From positions 1 through 13,287 of the forward strand of contig JANBQS010000700.1 in NCBI GenBank assembly GCA_027577415.1: a stretch of 13,287 nt of DNA, in the 5' to 3' direction. The position numbers and the translations under genes were made by a program. Numbering within the stretch: the stretch's first letter is position 1; each line of letters starts with the position of its first letter. The notes below the pieces were generated by a model. That model was not told the origin of the DNA and did no database searches. It worked only from the letters and a program-made list of their open reading frames with translations. Of this stretch, positions 1 through 8,789 are shown piece after piece. The stretch comes from Coemansia sp. RSA 922 (taxonomy: Eukaryota > Kickxellomycota > Kickxellomycetes > Kickxellales > Kickxellaceae).

Positions 1-733
1 GCACTCATGACAAAGCTTTCAACATGGTCGGCGGTTTTTGGGTTGCCGCGCAGAAACGATATCAAGTGGCTAGCCATGGTGGCGGCTTTGTCTCCAGACA
101 CATCCAGCTTGCACAGCAGCCTGGCCATGGCAAAGTCGTTTTGCAGCAAGATTTCCGTCGACTGCTGCTGTAGGTAATGCGTCTCGAGCTCGCTTATGCA
201 TGTCTATCTCACCAAAAGAAAAGACTGGTTAGCGCGTGTGGAGTGATCGACAGTGAAGAAGCATGCCAGCCATAAAGGACAAAGAGGCGGCTGTCGCTCA
301 TTGGGCGCAAGACTAGGACACTTTGGCTCACAGTGCCAAGTTCCGAGCTCGAAGCCCGAGCGCAGCATGAGGGCTGCATTGGAACGGGTCATTGGTCATC
401 TTTACCAGACCATTGTTGTACCAGGTGTGCTGGACCACAAGCAATGAGAAGGCCCACTATTTCTACGTATGCTGCAGTTGTCCGCTCTCTCTGGCCAAAC
501 ACAAACATACGAAACATGCGACATCGTGGCAGGCTAGTACTTACCCTGTCTACGCGCGTGCGCTGCTGATCCACGTCAGCCTGTATCACTCGTGACCCGC
601 GGTGCTTGAACAGTCGGCTGAAGCGGTCGTTAATGGAGCTGCCTTGGTTTGGGTTGCGTCGACGCGGAATAGGCGACGACGTGCCCTTGAGGTTGAACGG
701 CAAAACTCCAAGGAACGCCTCGGCGGTAGGCAT
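1..733 (-). CDS. 5' part of an unrecognised spliced gene, cut by the left edge
   Basis: I do not recognise this protein. The start is an ATG at 733-731 with ACC before it, a strong eukaryotic context. Exon 1 (733-545) encodes 63 residues: a short hydrophobic start, then a basic Pro/Arg-rich stretch with the motif PIPRRRNPN. It ends in phase 0 at a consensus GTAAGT donor (544-539). The last exon in the window (192-1, or 203-1) is clearly coding, with helical content and codon use like its neighbours: ELETHYLQQQ followed by a stretch rich in Leu and Ala. A middle exon is likely at 456 or 429 down to 332. It reads NGLVKMTNDPFQCSPHAALG in frame and ends at a GTGAGC donor (331-326). Joined to an AAG acceptor at 195-193, it continues smoothly into ELETHYL. 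The alternative is a single 341-nt intron (544-204) ending in TAG with a GCTAAC branch site, which also keeps phase 0. The gene continues beyond the window and its family is open. Confidence 0.6.
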
Positions 734-910
734 GGTCAAGGAATTTGGTGGAGGCGTACCTCAGCAAGGATAAAAATTAAAATAAAAAAGTTCGTTAGGA
801 GAATGATAAAATGCGACAGTAGAGACGAAAAGTAGCACTGTGGTGTCCATCGTGGCGATCAACCAAAATAGCATGGACCAATAATGGAAATCGGTGTATG
901 TTAGTGGAGC
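734..910. promoter_or_regulatory. A-rich spacer between two tandem minus-strand genes
   Basis: This gap holds the 3' end of the YME2-like transcript and presumably the promoter of the left-edge gene. The plus strand is A-rich around 769-835, so the minus strand is T-rich. I see no AATAAA on the minus strand here and no other recognisable element. Confidence 0.35.
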
Positions 911-3823
911 TCAGAGGCCAGCGAGACGGGTTGCCCTGCTCTTGATCTCCTCATCCCACTTGTCAATCTTTAGCTGGCTGCTGTGGATTACGTTGAGTAG
1001 AAACCGAACACGGCCTTGTAGCTCGAGGGGAATGCCTGGTACCGCCATGGGCCACGCGTTGTTAGACTGCTTCTCGTCATTCGCATTGGAGCCAGCCTGC
1101 TTCTGAGAAGAGGTGGACCGGCCAAACAGCCAGCCTAGCCACGACTGCGAAGAAGGCTCATTTGCTCGAGACGCCTTGCGAGTATCATCCAGACCGTTAG
1201 AATACATGCCTGAGCGGGCAGCTTGTGCAATATATGCCTCTGGATAGAGCTGCGGGATATCACCGTCTTTGGCCTTGGATTTGTTGCGCGACCACCAGCC
1301 GTCGCCACCGCTACCACCGCTGCCGGATATGTCCTTGGAGGCGGTGATTATTGCAAAGTTTGAGGCAAGTGTGTTGTAAGAGTCCACGCTGGCTTTAAAC
1401 ACGTTTAGCAGCGCCAGCTCCTCCTCCGCCTTGCGGATCTTGGCCGTCTCGAGGTCAACAAACGCCTTGTGCATTCTGATAGCCATAGTGCTCGAGAATC
1501 CTGGATCGTCGACTATACGGTTAAAGGCCGCGTAGTACACGGGCCGGCCCGGACGGATGCGCGAGGGTCTATCGTTGTCATACACCATCGTAATGAGCTG
1601 AGCCTCGGCTAGGCCCAAGAGCGCGCTGTCGTTGCCTGCAAACAGCGCCGAATTGCGCATACGGTCATACTCCACACTTTCATGGCGAGCCAGCTCAGTC
1701 AACAGGTACCAGAACTGTTCTGGCGACCACGTATGCTCGCATTGGCCAACCTCGGTATCGTTGGCAAACGCATGCTTACGAACTTCAGTAATTGACCGCT
1801 GGATTATGTCCTCTATCGCCGAGCCAATGCTTTCGCCGGCCTTGACCTTTTGCACAAATATCTGCAAGTCCTCAAGCCGCCCACCGAGAACGCTGGCCGC
1901 ATAGGCGATCCGGTCGCCTGAAACTGCATCCAGCTTGCGCTGGTACTCTGCTACTAGCTGCTCGTGAGCCTCGAGGGCCTTCTCATCCAGCGTATCTGGT
2001 GCGGGCACTTGAGCCGGCGCCTCAGGTGTGAGCTGCCTCTGCAGCAGCGTTATTGCGCCCATGGGAGACGAATCATCGAGCGATATCAGGCTGGCTGCAC
2101 GGTGAGACTCTACGCGCTGGACTTCGTGGTAGCCGCTAATGCTGTTGGTGGTTATGATGCAGTGCGCCAGCCCAGCCTCCACCACGCTCGCCGCCCACTC
2201 TATGATAATCTTGCTAAACGCCAAATCCTTGTCCATAAAGTTCTCCAACACAATCACTGGAATATCCTCGGGCGATAGGGCGTGAGATGACGAGCCAAAG
2301 CTAGCTGCTTCTGCATTGCTGCTACCAGCGATCTGCTGCGACTCTTGAGCCAGACGCGCCTTGCGTTTGCGCTGCTCATCGGCGTTGAGCACGTCCAGCC
2401 GGTTGTGGCGGATCTTGGTCAGCACTAGTGCCAGGCACTCGAGAATACGACGCACTTGAGACTCGGGCGTAGCTGAGATGCCGGCCTTGCTCCCAGTAGT
2501 GGCAGTGACCATCAAGTCGATCGTATTAGTGATACCGATAATCGAATTGAATACTGGCCACCATCCGAGCTGCCGTGCCAGTAGTGTCATCTGCTCGAGC
2601 TCGCTGTGCTGTGAAGCTAGGTTGTTGGCGTCAATGACTATGCGGTACTTTTTCTCTTGGGTCGCCAGCTCCACCAGCTTGGTCTTTCCCGAGCCATGCG
2701 GGCCAGTGACAACTACGAAGCTCTCGGGAGGCTCATTGAGGATCGAAACCAGCCGATCTTTCTGGTCAAACAGCCCTGTCCAAGCCGACATCTCCTCGCT
2801 GCTCGACGATGAGTCGCGCCGCAACAGGCTGCGCATGGCGGCCTTGCGCATATTCCCCAGGATCGGGATCTGCGATAGGTTGAAGCGGTGAGTGATCTTG
2901 TTTTCAACAAAGAACTCGCGGATGGGGTCGAAAATGGCATAGATAGCGGCGATAAGAGCTGCGGCGGCCAGCGGGATGGTAAACTTTGTGTGATCCTTGA
3001 ACCACTGAATGACAACGTTAGTGTGGGTCTCTCTGACATAAGACAACAGCAACCGCGTTGACCCAACCACGTCGCCGTGGGCACAATTGCGAGCGCGAGT
3101 AGCACCGCGTAGCTGGGAGTAGTGCACTATAGCCCACCGCGGTGTGTCCTTGTTTGAGGTCGGCTGCGTTTCAATGTCAAGGATTAGGCCAAACTCGCGG
3201 AACTCGCGGTAGAGCTGCTCCACGGTGAGATCAGGTCCAACAAACTCGACCTTGATCTTCTTGGACGGCAGCATGCGCACAATGTCTTCGGAAAACGGCA
3301 CACCGCGCACAGGAAGGGACCTTGCCGGCTCAAGGTCATACCAACTACGCTTATCTCTTGTAGCTAGCTCAGTGTTAACTGCGCTGACCAGTCCTTCGGC
3401 TATTTGCTTAACTTTGTCTTGTGAGCCTGGAGCAGAGAACGTAAAGTAAACAATGCTCCCGCCATCTCGTTTGTGTGGCTCGATCTCACAAACAGCAAAG
3501 TGATGTGGCAGCTCCTTGGGAAGAAGGTCGCCGACCTTCTTCTTCATCGCCTCAGTGTTGCGCGACCAGATATACGGGCGAAAGTCAAAGGCTGCCATCT
3601 TCAATGGGAAGACCTTGTCGATAAACAAGCCAGCTCTGTACTTGTCTGTGTCGACTTCGCTTGCTTCTGCGCCAGAGTCAGCTTCATGCTCCAGTCGGTC
3701 AACGTGAATAAACCGGGCGGCGGGGCGAAGCAGCTTGCCAGGCGGTTGTAGAGCGCTATGTTGCGACTGGAGCTTCCATGTTGGCCGACACAAGGCACGG
3801 CCACCAGTGCGAAAAGACAGCAT
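911..3823 (-). CDS. YME2: Yme2/RNA12-family mitochondrial inner-membrane AAA-type protein
   Basis: Predicted protein of 970 residues, intronless. I chose the ATG at 3823-3821 (GAA before it). An in-frame TTG 39 nt upstream would add a Phe-rich leader and is unlikely. The N-terminus is Arg-rich with few acids until about residue 40 (RPTWK, KLLRPAAR), which fits a mitochondrial targeting presequence. Residues about 75-170 are the conserved pre-RRM region (DFRPYIWSRN). An RRM-like fold lies at about 188-250. One hydrophobic membrane segment lies at about 281-299 (FTIPLAAAALIAAIYAIF). Then comes the RNA12/AAA-like domain, with Walker A GPHGSGKT at 374-381 and a Walker-B-like strand IPVIVLENF at about 521-529. 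A Gly/Ser linker and a charged tail end the protein. Yeast Yme2 is about 850 residues, sits in the inner membrane with most of its mass on either side, and affects mtDNA nucleoid number and mitochondrial DNA escape. The gene is head-to-head with the TCD gene. The family assignment is firm; its molecular role in this organism is inferred. Confidence 0.92.
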   Translation of the reverse strand: MLSFRTGGRALCRPTWKLQSQHSALQPPGKLLRPAARFIHVDRLEHEADSGAEASEVDTDKYRAGLFIDKVFPLKMAAFDFRPYIWSRNTEAMKKKVGDLLPKELPHHFAVCEIEPHKRDGGSIVYFTFSAPGSQDKVKQIAEGLVSAVNTELATRDKRSWYDLEPARSLPVRGVPFSEDIVRMLPSKKIKVEFVGPDLTVEQLYREFREFGLILDIETQPTSNKDTPRWAIVHYSQLRGATRARNCAHGDVVGSTRLLLSYVRETHTNVVIQWFKDHTKFTIPLAAAALIAAIYAIFDPIREFFVENKITHRFNLSQIPILGNMRKAAMRSLLRRDSSSSSEEMSAWTGLFDQKDRLVSILNEPPESFVVVTGPHGSGKTKLVELATQEKKYRIVIDANNLASQHSELEQMTLLARQLGWWPVFNSIIGITNTIDLMVTATTGSKAGISATPESQVRRILECLALVLTKIRHNRLDVLNADEQRKRKARLAQESQQIAGSSNAEAASFGSSSHALSPEDIPVIVLENFMDKDLAFSKIIIEWAASVVEAGLAHCIITTNSISGYHEVQRVESHRAASLISLDDSSPMGAITLLQRQLTPEAPAQVPAPDTLDEKALEAHEQLVAEYQRKLDAVSGDRIAYAASVLGGRLEDLQIFVQKVKAGESIGSAIEDIIQRSITEVRKHAFANDTEVGQCEHTWSPEQFWYLLTELARHESVEYDRMRNSALFAGNDSALLGLAEAQLITMVYDNDRPSRIRPGRPVYYAAFNRIVDDPGFSSTMAIRMHKAFVDLETAKIRKAEEELALLNVFKASVDSYNTLASNFAIITASKDISGSGGSGGDGWWSRNKSKAKDGDIPQLYPEAYIAQAARSGMYSNGLDDTRKASRANEPSSQSWLGWLFGRSTSSQKQAGSNANDEKQSNNAWPMAVPGIPLELQGRVRFLLNVIHSSQLKIDKWDEEIKSRATRLAGL

Positions 3824-4046
3824 TTCCAGCAAGAAAAAATAAAACAAACTAAAGAAGAACAACTTGCAAACTCAATAAATGCAAAGGAAGAAGTGAAAGT
3901 GATGCCAAGGCTGACGTAGAACTGCTTGATTTTATTTTGGCAGATAATCGGCGATTTCTTTCTAGCGATTTGTCTTCTCTTTTTAGTATTTTTCTTTTTA
4001 TTATATTTTTTGAAATCGGCTCGCCCTGTCTCTTTTGTTCGATCCA
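3824..4046. promoter_or_regulatory. Divergent promoter shared by YME2 and TCD genes
   Basis: Only 223 bp separate the two start codons, so both promoters must lie here. The left part is A-rich on the plus strand (3831-3905) and the right part, about 3926-4012, is T-rich on the plus strand, so each gene has an AT-rich leader. I see no clear TATA box in a typical position and no other named site. Both genes encode mitochondrial membrane proteins, so joint control is possible but not shown. Confidence 0.6.
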
Positions 4047-5462
4047 ATGAGCGTGTATCTGGAGAAGCTCTCGCGAGCTCTCGGCGACACGAGGGTGCAG
4101 CTAGTAACTACCGCCGTTGCGGCCTCAGCTGTGACTGTTGGCGTAATGTGGGGGACTCGAAAGGCGCGACGCACTCGACAGACACGTCGCTTGAAGCACG
4201 ATGCTGAAGATATGCTAACTCTAGACGACAGCGACGACTTTGGCCTCCCTGCTGATCGCCAGACATCGACGGAGAGTCTAGTAGCAGTGACCAAGCACAC
4301 GCCAGTTCACTTGTCGCCTAACGAGGAGCTGTTGATCCAAGAGCAGCTTGCTCGGCACTACGTGTTCTTTGGGCAAGAGGGTATGGCTAAAGTGCGCGAC
4401 AGCTTTGTGGTGGTTGTAGGTGCGGGTGGGGTTGGCTCATGGGCAGCGCTGATGCTATTGCGATCTGGAGTCCAGCGGATCCGTGTCATCGACTTTGACC
4501 AAGTCACACTGAGCTCGCTTAACCGCCATGCAGCGGCTACGCGAGCCAACGTCGGCACACCCAAGGTGGACGCCCTAAAGCAAAGCTTTGCCGACATTGC
4601 GCCGCACGCTATGGTAGAGGCGCGCGTAGCCCTGTTCAGCGCCGAAACGGCAGCCGATCTACTAGCAGGCTCGCCTGACTACGTGCTTGACTGCATTGAC
4701 AACATGGACACTAAAACCGATCTGCTAGAGTTTTGCAAGAAGCACAACCTGGAGGTGATTAGCGCCATGGGAGCCGGAATGAAGTCTGATCCGTCTCGCG
4801 TGCAGATAGCCGACATTAGCGACACGTTTGAGGATCCAATGTCACGCGCGGTCAGACGGCGGCTCAAGCTGCGGGGCATCATGAGCGGCGTAAACGTAGT
4901 GTACTCGACAGAGAAGCCCGGCAAGGTGCAGCTCCTGTCGCTGGCAGAGAGCCAGAAGGACGAGCCGGGCGACTTTTCGGTGCTGCCCGACTTCCGCGTG
5001 CGCATTGTGCCAGTGCTGGGCACGATGCCAGCGATGTTTGGCGTGGCCATGGCTACTCACGTTCTGACTGAGCTCGCAGGCTTTCCGACAGAGCCCCTTC
5101 CAGTCAAGGGCCGCCATGCGCTGTACAATCGCCTGCAGTGCGACTTGGGCGTGCGCGAGTCCAAGATCCCGCCTGAAGCTGGTGGTCCGCGGATGCAAAT
5201 GCGCGCCAACGACTGCGGCTACATGCTGGAGGAGATATGGCGTGGACGGAGCGCCATCTCGGGATCGATTGAGAGGCTCGCACTGACTCGCTGGCGCCGC
5301 GACCAGCCCATGGCGACCTACAACTGTGTGTGCATGACCAAGCCAGAGGCTGACCGCCACGAAAAGCTCACTGGGGATCTGGAGGACCACTATCCCGCCG
5401 AGACCCTGGAGTACATTGAGCGGCGGCTGGATGAAGAGAAGCAGCTCAGCAAGTGGCGCTGA
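4047..5462 (+). CDS. TCD1: tRNA threonylcarbamoyladenosine dehydratase (Tcd1/Tcd2-like)
   Basis: Predicted protein of 471 residues. It should catalyse ATP-dependent dehydration of t6A37 to cyclic ct6A in tRNAs that read ANN codons. The ATG at 4047 is preferred over an in-frame TTG 12 nt upstream. Residues about 17-36 form one membrane segment followed by a basic stretch (TRKARRTRQTRR), as expected for the outer-mitochondrial-membrane anchor of yeast Tcd1/Tcd2. The ThiF/E1-like domain begins at about residue 97. It has the nucleotide-binding loop GAGGVGS at 125-131, an acidic strand DFDQVT with SLNRHA at 149-162, and DCIDNMDTK at 215-223. The stretch VQIADISDTFEDP, at about 252-264, is typical of the TcdA branch rather than MoeB or Uba4. 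The remaining 120 or so residues are a fungal C-terminal extension. From memory, E. coli TcdA has a cysteine just before its FST motif; here that place reads NVVYST, so a bacterial-type cysteine seems absent. Tcd1 versus Tcd2 cannot be decided. Confidence 0.93.
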   Translation: MSVYLEKLSRALGDTRVQLVTTAVAASAVTVGVMWGTRKARRTRQTRRLKHDAEDMLTLDDSDDFGLPADRQTSTESLVAVTKHTPVHLSPNEELLIQEQLARHYVFFGQEGMAKVRDSFVVVVGAGGVGSWAALMLLRSGVQRIRVIDFDQVTLSSLNRHAAATRANVGTPKVDALKQSFADIAPHAMVEARVALFSAETAADLLAGSPDYVLDCIDNMDTKTDLLEFCKKHNLEVISAMGAGMKSDPSRVQIADISDTFEDPMSRAVRRRLKLRGIMSGVNVVYSTEKPGKVQLLSLAESQKDEPGDFSVLPDFRVRIVPVLGTMPAMFGVAMATHVLTELAGFPTEPLPVKGRHALYNRLQCDLGVRESKIPPEAGGPRMQMRANDCGYMLEEIWRGRSAISGSIERLALTRWRRDQPMATYNCVCMTKPEADRHEKLTGDLEDHYPAETLEYIERRLDEEKQLSKWR

Positions 5463-5492
5463 GTATTGTCACTTAGAAAACTATACACTTTC

Positions 5493-5498
5493 TTTATT
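5493..5498 (-). terminator. Probable polyadenylation signal of the coiled-coil gene
   Basis: The minus strand reads AATAAA here, 25 nt past the stop codon of the coiled-coil gene. It lies within the 60-bp gap to the TCD stop codon, so cleavage would fall beside or inside the end of the TCD gene. Confidence 0.5.
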
Positions 5499-5522
5499 TT
5501 TTCCGTAATGTTTACAACAGGC

Positions 5523-8500
5523 TTATGAGGCAACATAGGGTGCCAAGACGCTGTGCGCGCACAGCACCACTGGGTAGCTAGCCGAGTCGTGCTCCAAGCC
5601 CCTCAGCGTCTCGCTGACCTCCACAATGATGCGGTCAGCAAACTCGGCGTCGCTGGGCTGGCGCCAGCCGCAGTGCGCAGTCATGACCGAATATAGCTCG
5701 TCGGCCTTGTCCTTGCCGTGTTCCTCTGCGTAGAGATCGTGGATGCCAGCGACAACCGCTTGGAATGCGCGTATGATCAGGCTCAGAGACGATTTAGCGC
5801 CAGAGTCACTGACATCGGCGGGCATGGCTAGAGCCTTGGGCCAGACAGCGAGCGCGTTTGCAAGCACAGGCAGCAAGTGCGGGCCATCCACAGCATCCAT
5901 GACTAAGTCGCAAAGCATCACCCGCACGCGCTGGACGTCGTCAGCGAGCAAGCTGAGTATAGCAAATACGCGTGCTAGCGAGCATGTCATCGACACTGCG
6001 AGATCAGGCGGTGGAGCGATGATGCTCAGAGAAAGCTGCTGCATAAAGCTGGAATAGAAGTCGTCCTGGCCACTCCGAAGGCAAAGCGCCCAGATCAGCA
6101 AGGCAGCAGTCGCCTCGTTATCGTAGATGCCTCGAGGGAGGTTGGCTTCGGCGCCCTGAGTATGTCCGGGCGTGAATAGCTCGCGAATGCTGGCATGACC
6201 AAAAATACTAGGGACCTCCTTGCTTGGCACAGTTCTGGAGGCGGCACTGGGATCGGCTTTGGCGTCGGACTTCGAGGACAAGATCGATGGCAGGGCCTTG
6301 GATAGCTTGGCAGCATCGACAGAGGGAAGGTCGTCAGACATGCCTAGCAGCGCCGCGAGCACCAGATGCGGAGACTTTTGCGTGAGGCTCAAGAAGCGCT
6401 TGATGCGGTTGGCGCTGCTTATGCGCTTGTCTCGTAGCAGCTTTTCGATTGCATCCACGTCAGAGTCACCAGCTGAATCGGCCAACAGCCGCGCAAGAGA
6501 TCTGCGACTCGAAGCTGGCGTCTTTGCCATCGACTCAAAAAGAGTGCTGGATGAATTTTTCGGCCGCTTTGGGACGACGACGCCTGCCTCTTCAACCTCG
6601 TCAGGGCTCTCGACAAGTTGTACACGCTTTCGCGGCACTGACCCAGATGCAAGTGCGGGCGTGGGAGCAAGCACAAGTGGCGGAGCCGAAGAACGAGCTC
6701 GCGATACAGGCAATATTTGGGCGGGGTGGTCGCTGCTACTGACGCCGCTGCGAAGTCGTCTGATGCTCACTTGTTGTTCGGTAACTAGCTCCTGAAGCGC
6801 AGCACGTTCTTGCTGAAGCTTGGCAACCCTGGCTCGCAGCGCAGCAATCTCAGAGTAGAGCGCCTCATTTTGAGAGTTCTGTGACACGTCAGCGCGCATT
6901 CTGCTCGGCTTGCCTCTAACACTGTCCGAATCGCTGCGCGGCGAAAAGGCCTTGCTTGGCAAGTTGACCAAGGCTTGTCGGGCTGCTTGGACCGATGGGC
7001 TGCGTGCTGGAGCTGGTTGCCGCAGGCGCATGGGTCGCTCGCTGGCAGCAGCAGCGGCTTCTCTAAGCTCGCGCTCGAGCCCGACAACCTTTTGCTCCTT
7101 TTCCTTTAGTGCCGCCTCGAGCGATATCAGCTTTAGGTCAAGCTGCGCAACCTTGGCAGCCATATCTGCAGACCCCGCTGCTGCGCTGTCGGCGCTGTCC
7201 TTTGGAAGTTGCAGGGCGGCCTCCAGGGCTTCAATCTTTTTGTCGCGCACGGCCATTTGATCGGTCAGCTCGTCGATTTCGGCCTGAAGCACCGCCGTGC
7301 GCCCGCGCGACTTGCGACCTTCAGGGTTCTGCTTGCGCTCGAGCTCCTCGACCAGCACGCCTTGCCTGCGAATAGTCTCGTCCTTGTGTACGGCATCCGT
7401 GCGCAGCGTGATTACCTCGTTGCGGAGCTCGTCAACGTCCATCTCGGCAAGGTCCTCGGTAGCCGCTGACACCGCATCGGCGGCAGTGGCCGTTGACTTT
7501 GGCCGCTGCTTGGTCTTGGCCCTTGCGCTCTCGCGTGCCGCCTCCTTGGCTTGGCTTGTGGCCTTTTGCAGTGCAGCCTCGAGCTCAGCAACGCTCTTTT
7601 CGCTCTTTTTTAACGCCCGCTGCAGTCGCAATGTCTCGGCACGGTCGTCGGTGTGGCGCCCCTTGGCCTGCTCCTCCAGCCGCTTGAGCTCCAGCTGAGA
7701 AGAGCTGTACTTTGCCGTCATCTCCTCGAGCTTGGCCTTGAGATCGGCCGCCTGGTCCTCAAGCTGCGTGGTTCGCATGTTCAGCTCCATCTCCTCCTGC
7801 ACCAAGCGCTCCTGCTCCTGCTCAAGCTCCGCCTCCTTGGCTGCCAGCGACATTTCGTGGTCCTTCTTCTCCGTCTCGAGCTTGTAGATTAGATCTCTTT
7901 GCTCGCGAGCGTACTTTGCCTGGATGCTCATGACCTCTGCTTTAGTTGACGACCGTATTGTATCACGCGATATGCGCAGCGACTTTAGCGATCCCTCCTT
8001 CGCCTCGAGTTCTTTCTTGAGCCGCTCCACCTCCTCCAGGATCGCGACGTTGGGCGATTGAGGCGGCGCTGCGTGTCGATCCAAACTGGGCTCCACGCGT
8101 CTTAGCTCGGCTACTCTGGCCTCTAGATCCTCCTTTAGCCCGCGAACGCGAGATAGCTCCTCTTCGCGTTGCAGCAGTAGCGATCGCGCGCTGTCGGTTT
8201 CCGCGTTGGCTTTTATCAGGTCGCGCGACCGCGTATCTACCTCGCGCTGGAGGACCTGCTGCGCCGACTGCATTCGCTTCATCTCCTCGTTGAACTTTGT
8301 GATCTCCTGCTTGGCCTTTGTAAGCTCCTTCTCCTGGTCGCCAAATACCTTTAAGAGCCGGCTGGTGTTGACTACCGCCTCCTTGAACTGCCGAATGTTC
8401 TGCGCGGGTATGCTGACGATAGAGCCCTCTCCGTCGCCGTCGCCATCGCCTTCGCCAGAGGAGCTCTCATGATGCGCAGCACCAAACTCGGCGCTATTAC

Positions 8501-8636
8501 CTGCCGCTCCGTCAATACCAATCGGCGTCGTTGACGCTGTGCGTGATTTGGCTGACCCAGCTGCTCCCTGTCGTAATGGCGTGGCGGCCTTTGCCGAGTC
8601 GGCAGTTTGGGCGCGAGCCCGAGTGCTGACATTCAT
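5523..8636 (-). CDS. Large coiled-coil protein with an ICE1-like C-terminal helical domain
   Basis: Predicted protein of 1037 residues, intronless. The ATG at 8636-8634 has GCC before it and is chosen over an in-frame TTG 24 nt upstream. Residues 1-80 are low-complexity, with an acidic Gly/Asp/Glu run at about 62-71. A long coiled coil covers about 85-530, broken near 185-205 and 378-400. A Pro/Ser-rich linker, a short coil (about 592-630) and a basic stretch that may be a nuclear signal (RKRVQLVESPDE, then VPKRPKN, about 669-694) follow. The last 190-200 residues are a helical globular domain. Within it, about 884-933, the pattern SLARVFAILSLLADDVQRVR followed by an L-x-x-V-L-A-N-A-L segment resembles my memory of the C-terminus of metazoan ICE1, the little elongation complex scaffold, which also has an N-terminal coiled coil. 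That comparison is unchecked. Other coiled-coil families (spindle-pole, golgin) cannot be ruled out. The gene is divergent from SWC4. Confidence 0.85.
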   Translation of the reverse strand: MNVSTRARAQTADSAKAATPLRQGAAGSAKSRTASTTPIGIDGAAGNSAEFGAAHHESSSGEGDGDGDGEGSIVSIPAQNIRQFKEAVVNTSRLLKVFGDQEKELTKAKQEITKFNEEMKRMQSAQQVLQREVDTRSRDLIKANAETDSARSLLLQREEELSRVRGLKEDLEARVAELRRVEPSLDRHAAPPQSPNVAILEEVERLKKELEAKEGSLKSLRISRDTIRSSTKAEVMSIQAKYAREQRDLIYKLETEKKDHEMSLAAKEAELEQEQERLVQEEMELNMRTTQLEDQAADLKAKLEEMTAKYSSSQLELKRLEEQAKGRHTDDRAETLRLQRALKKSEKSVAELEAALQKATSQAKEAARESARAKTKQRPKSTATAADAVSAATEDLAEMDVDELRNEVITLRTDAVHKDETIRRQGVLVEELERKQNPEGRKSRGRTAVLQAEIDELTDQMAVRDKKIEALEAALQLPKDSADSAAAGSADMAAKVAQLDLKLISLEAALKEKEQKVVGLERELREAAAAASERPMRLRQPAPARSPSVQAARQALVNLPSKAFSPRSDSDSVRGKPSRMRADVSQNSQNEALYSEIAALRARVAKLQQERAALQELVTEQQVSIRRLRSGVSSSDHPAQILPVSRARSSAPPLVLAPTPALASGSVPRKRVQLVESPDEVEEAGVVVPKRPKNSSSTLFESMAKTPASSRRSLARLLADSAGDSDVDAIEKLLRDKRISSANRIKRFLSLTQKSPHLVLAALLGMSDDLPSVDAAKLSKALPSILSSKSDAKADPSAASRTVPSKEVPSIFGHASIRELFTPGHTQGAEANLPRGIYDNEATAALLIWALCLRSGQDDFYSSFMQQLSLSIIAPPPDLAVSMTCSLARVFAILSLLADDVQRVRVMLCDLVMDAVDGPHLLPVLANALAVWPKALAMPADVSDSGAKSSLSLIIRAFQAVVAGIHDLYAEEHGKDKADELYSVMTAHCGWRQPSDAEFADRIIVEVSETLRGLEHDSASYPVVLCAHSVLAPYVAS
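8425..8456 (-). repeat. In-frame hexanucleotide-type repeat coding an acidic Gly/Asp/Glu run
   Basis: On the plus strand, units of the form CC-x-TCG recur about five times. On the coding strand they give alternating Gly with Asp or Glu (GEGDGDGDGEG). It is a short imperfect microsatellite inside the disordered N-terminus of the coiled-coil protein, and its length may vary between strains. Confidence 0.6.
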
Positions 8637-8789
8637 GGCGTGTGCAAAAAGAGGACACAAATAAGAATAAATTGAAAAGGTGTAACTGCGGAATCAGACA
8701 GCGTGAACAAAACCCTAACGCGTAACAGGTGAAAGCCGCAACAACAGACACGAATAATAAAAATAAAACTGTTGTGATTTCAAGGCTTA

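Noticed and set aside
204..380. Cys-containing minus-strand frame with HCEPKC, considered as a zinc-binding exon
   Set aside because: Most of it falls inside the proposed intron and the cysteine spacing fits no known finger; the frame ends at the TAG that forms the likely acceptor.
2478..2891. 137-codon plus-strand open frame
   Set aside because: It is antisense to the AAA-domain part of YME2 with no recognisable motif.
911..3862. TTG-initiated longer form of the YME2 protein
   Set aside because: TTG is a poor eukaryotic start; the extra Phe-rich leader would spoil the Arg-rich mitochondrial presequence that begins at the ATG at 3823.
4842..5390. 182-codon minus-strand open frame
   Set aside because: It lies antisense inside the well-supported TCD gene, and its His/Ala/Gln-rich composition is typical of a shadow frame.
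6220..6795. 191-codon plus-strand open frame
   Set aside because: It is antisense to the coiled-coil gene, is Ser/Ala/Arg-rich as expected from reading such codons backwards, and matches no family I know.
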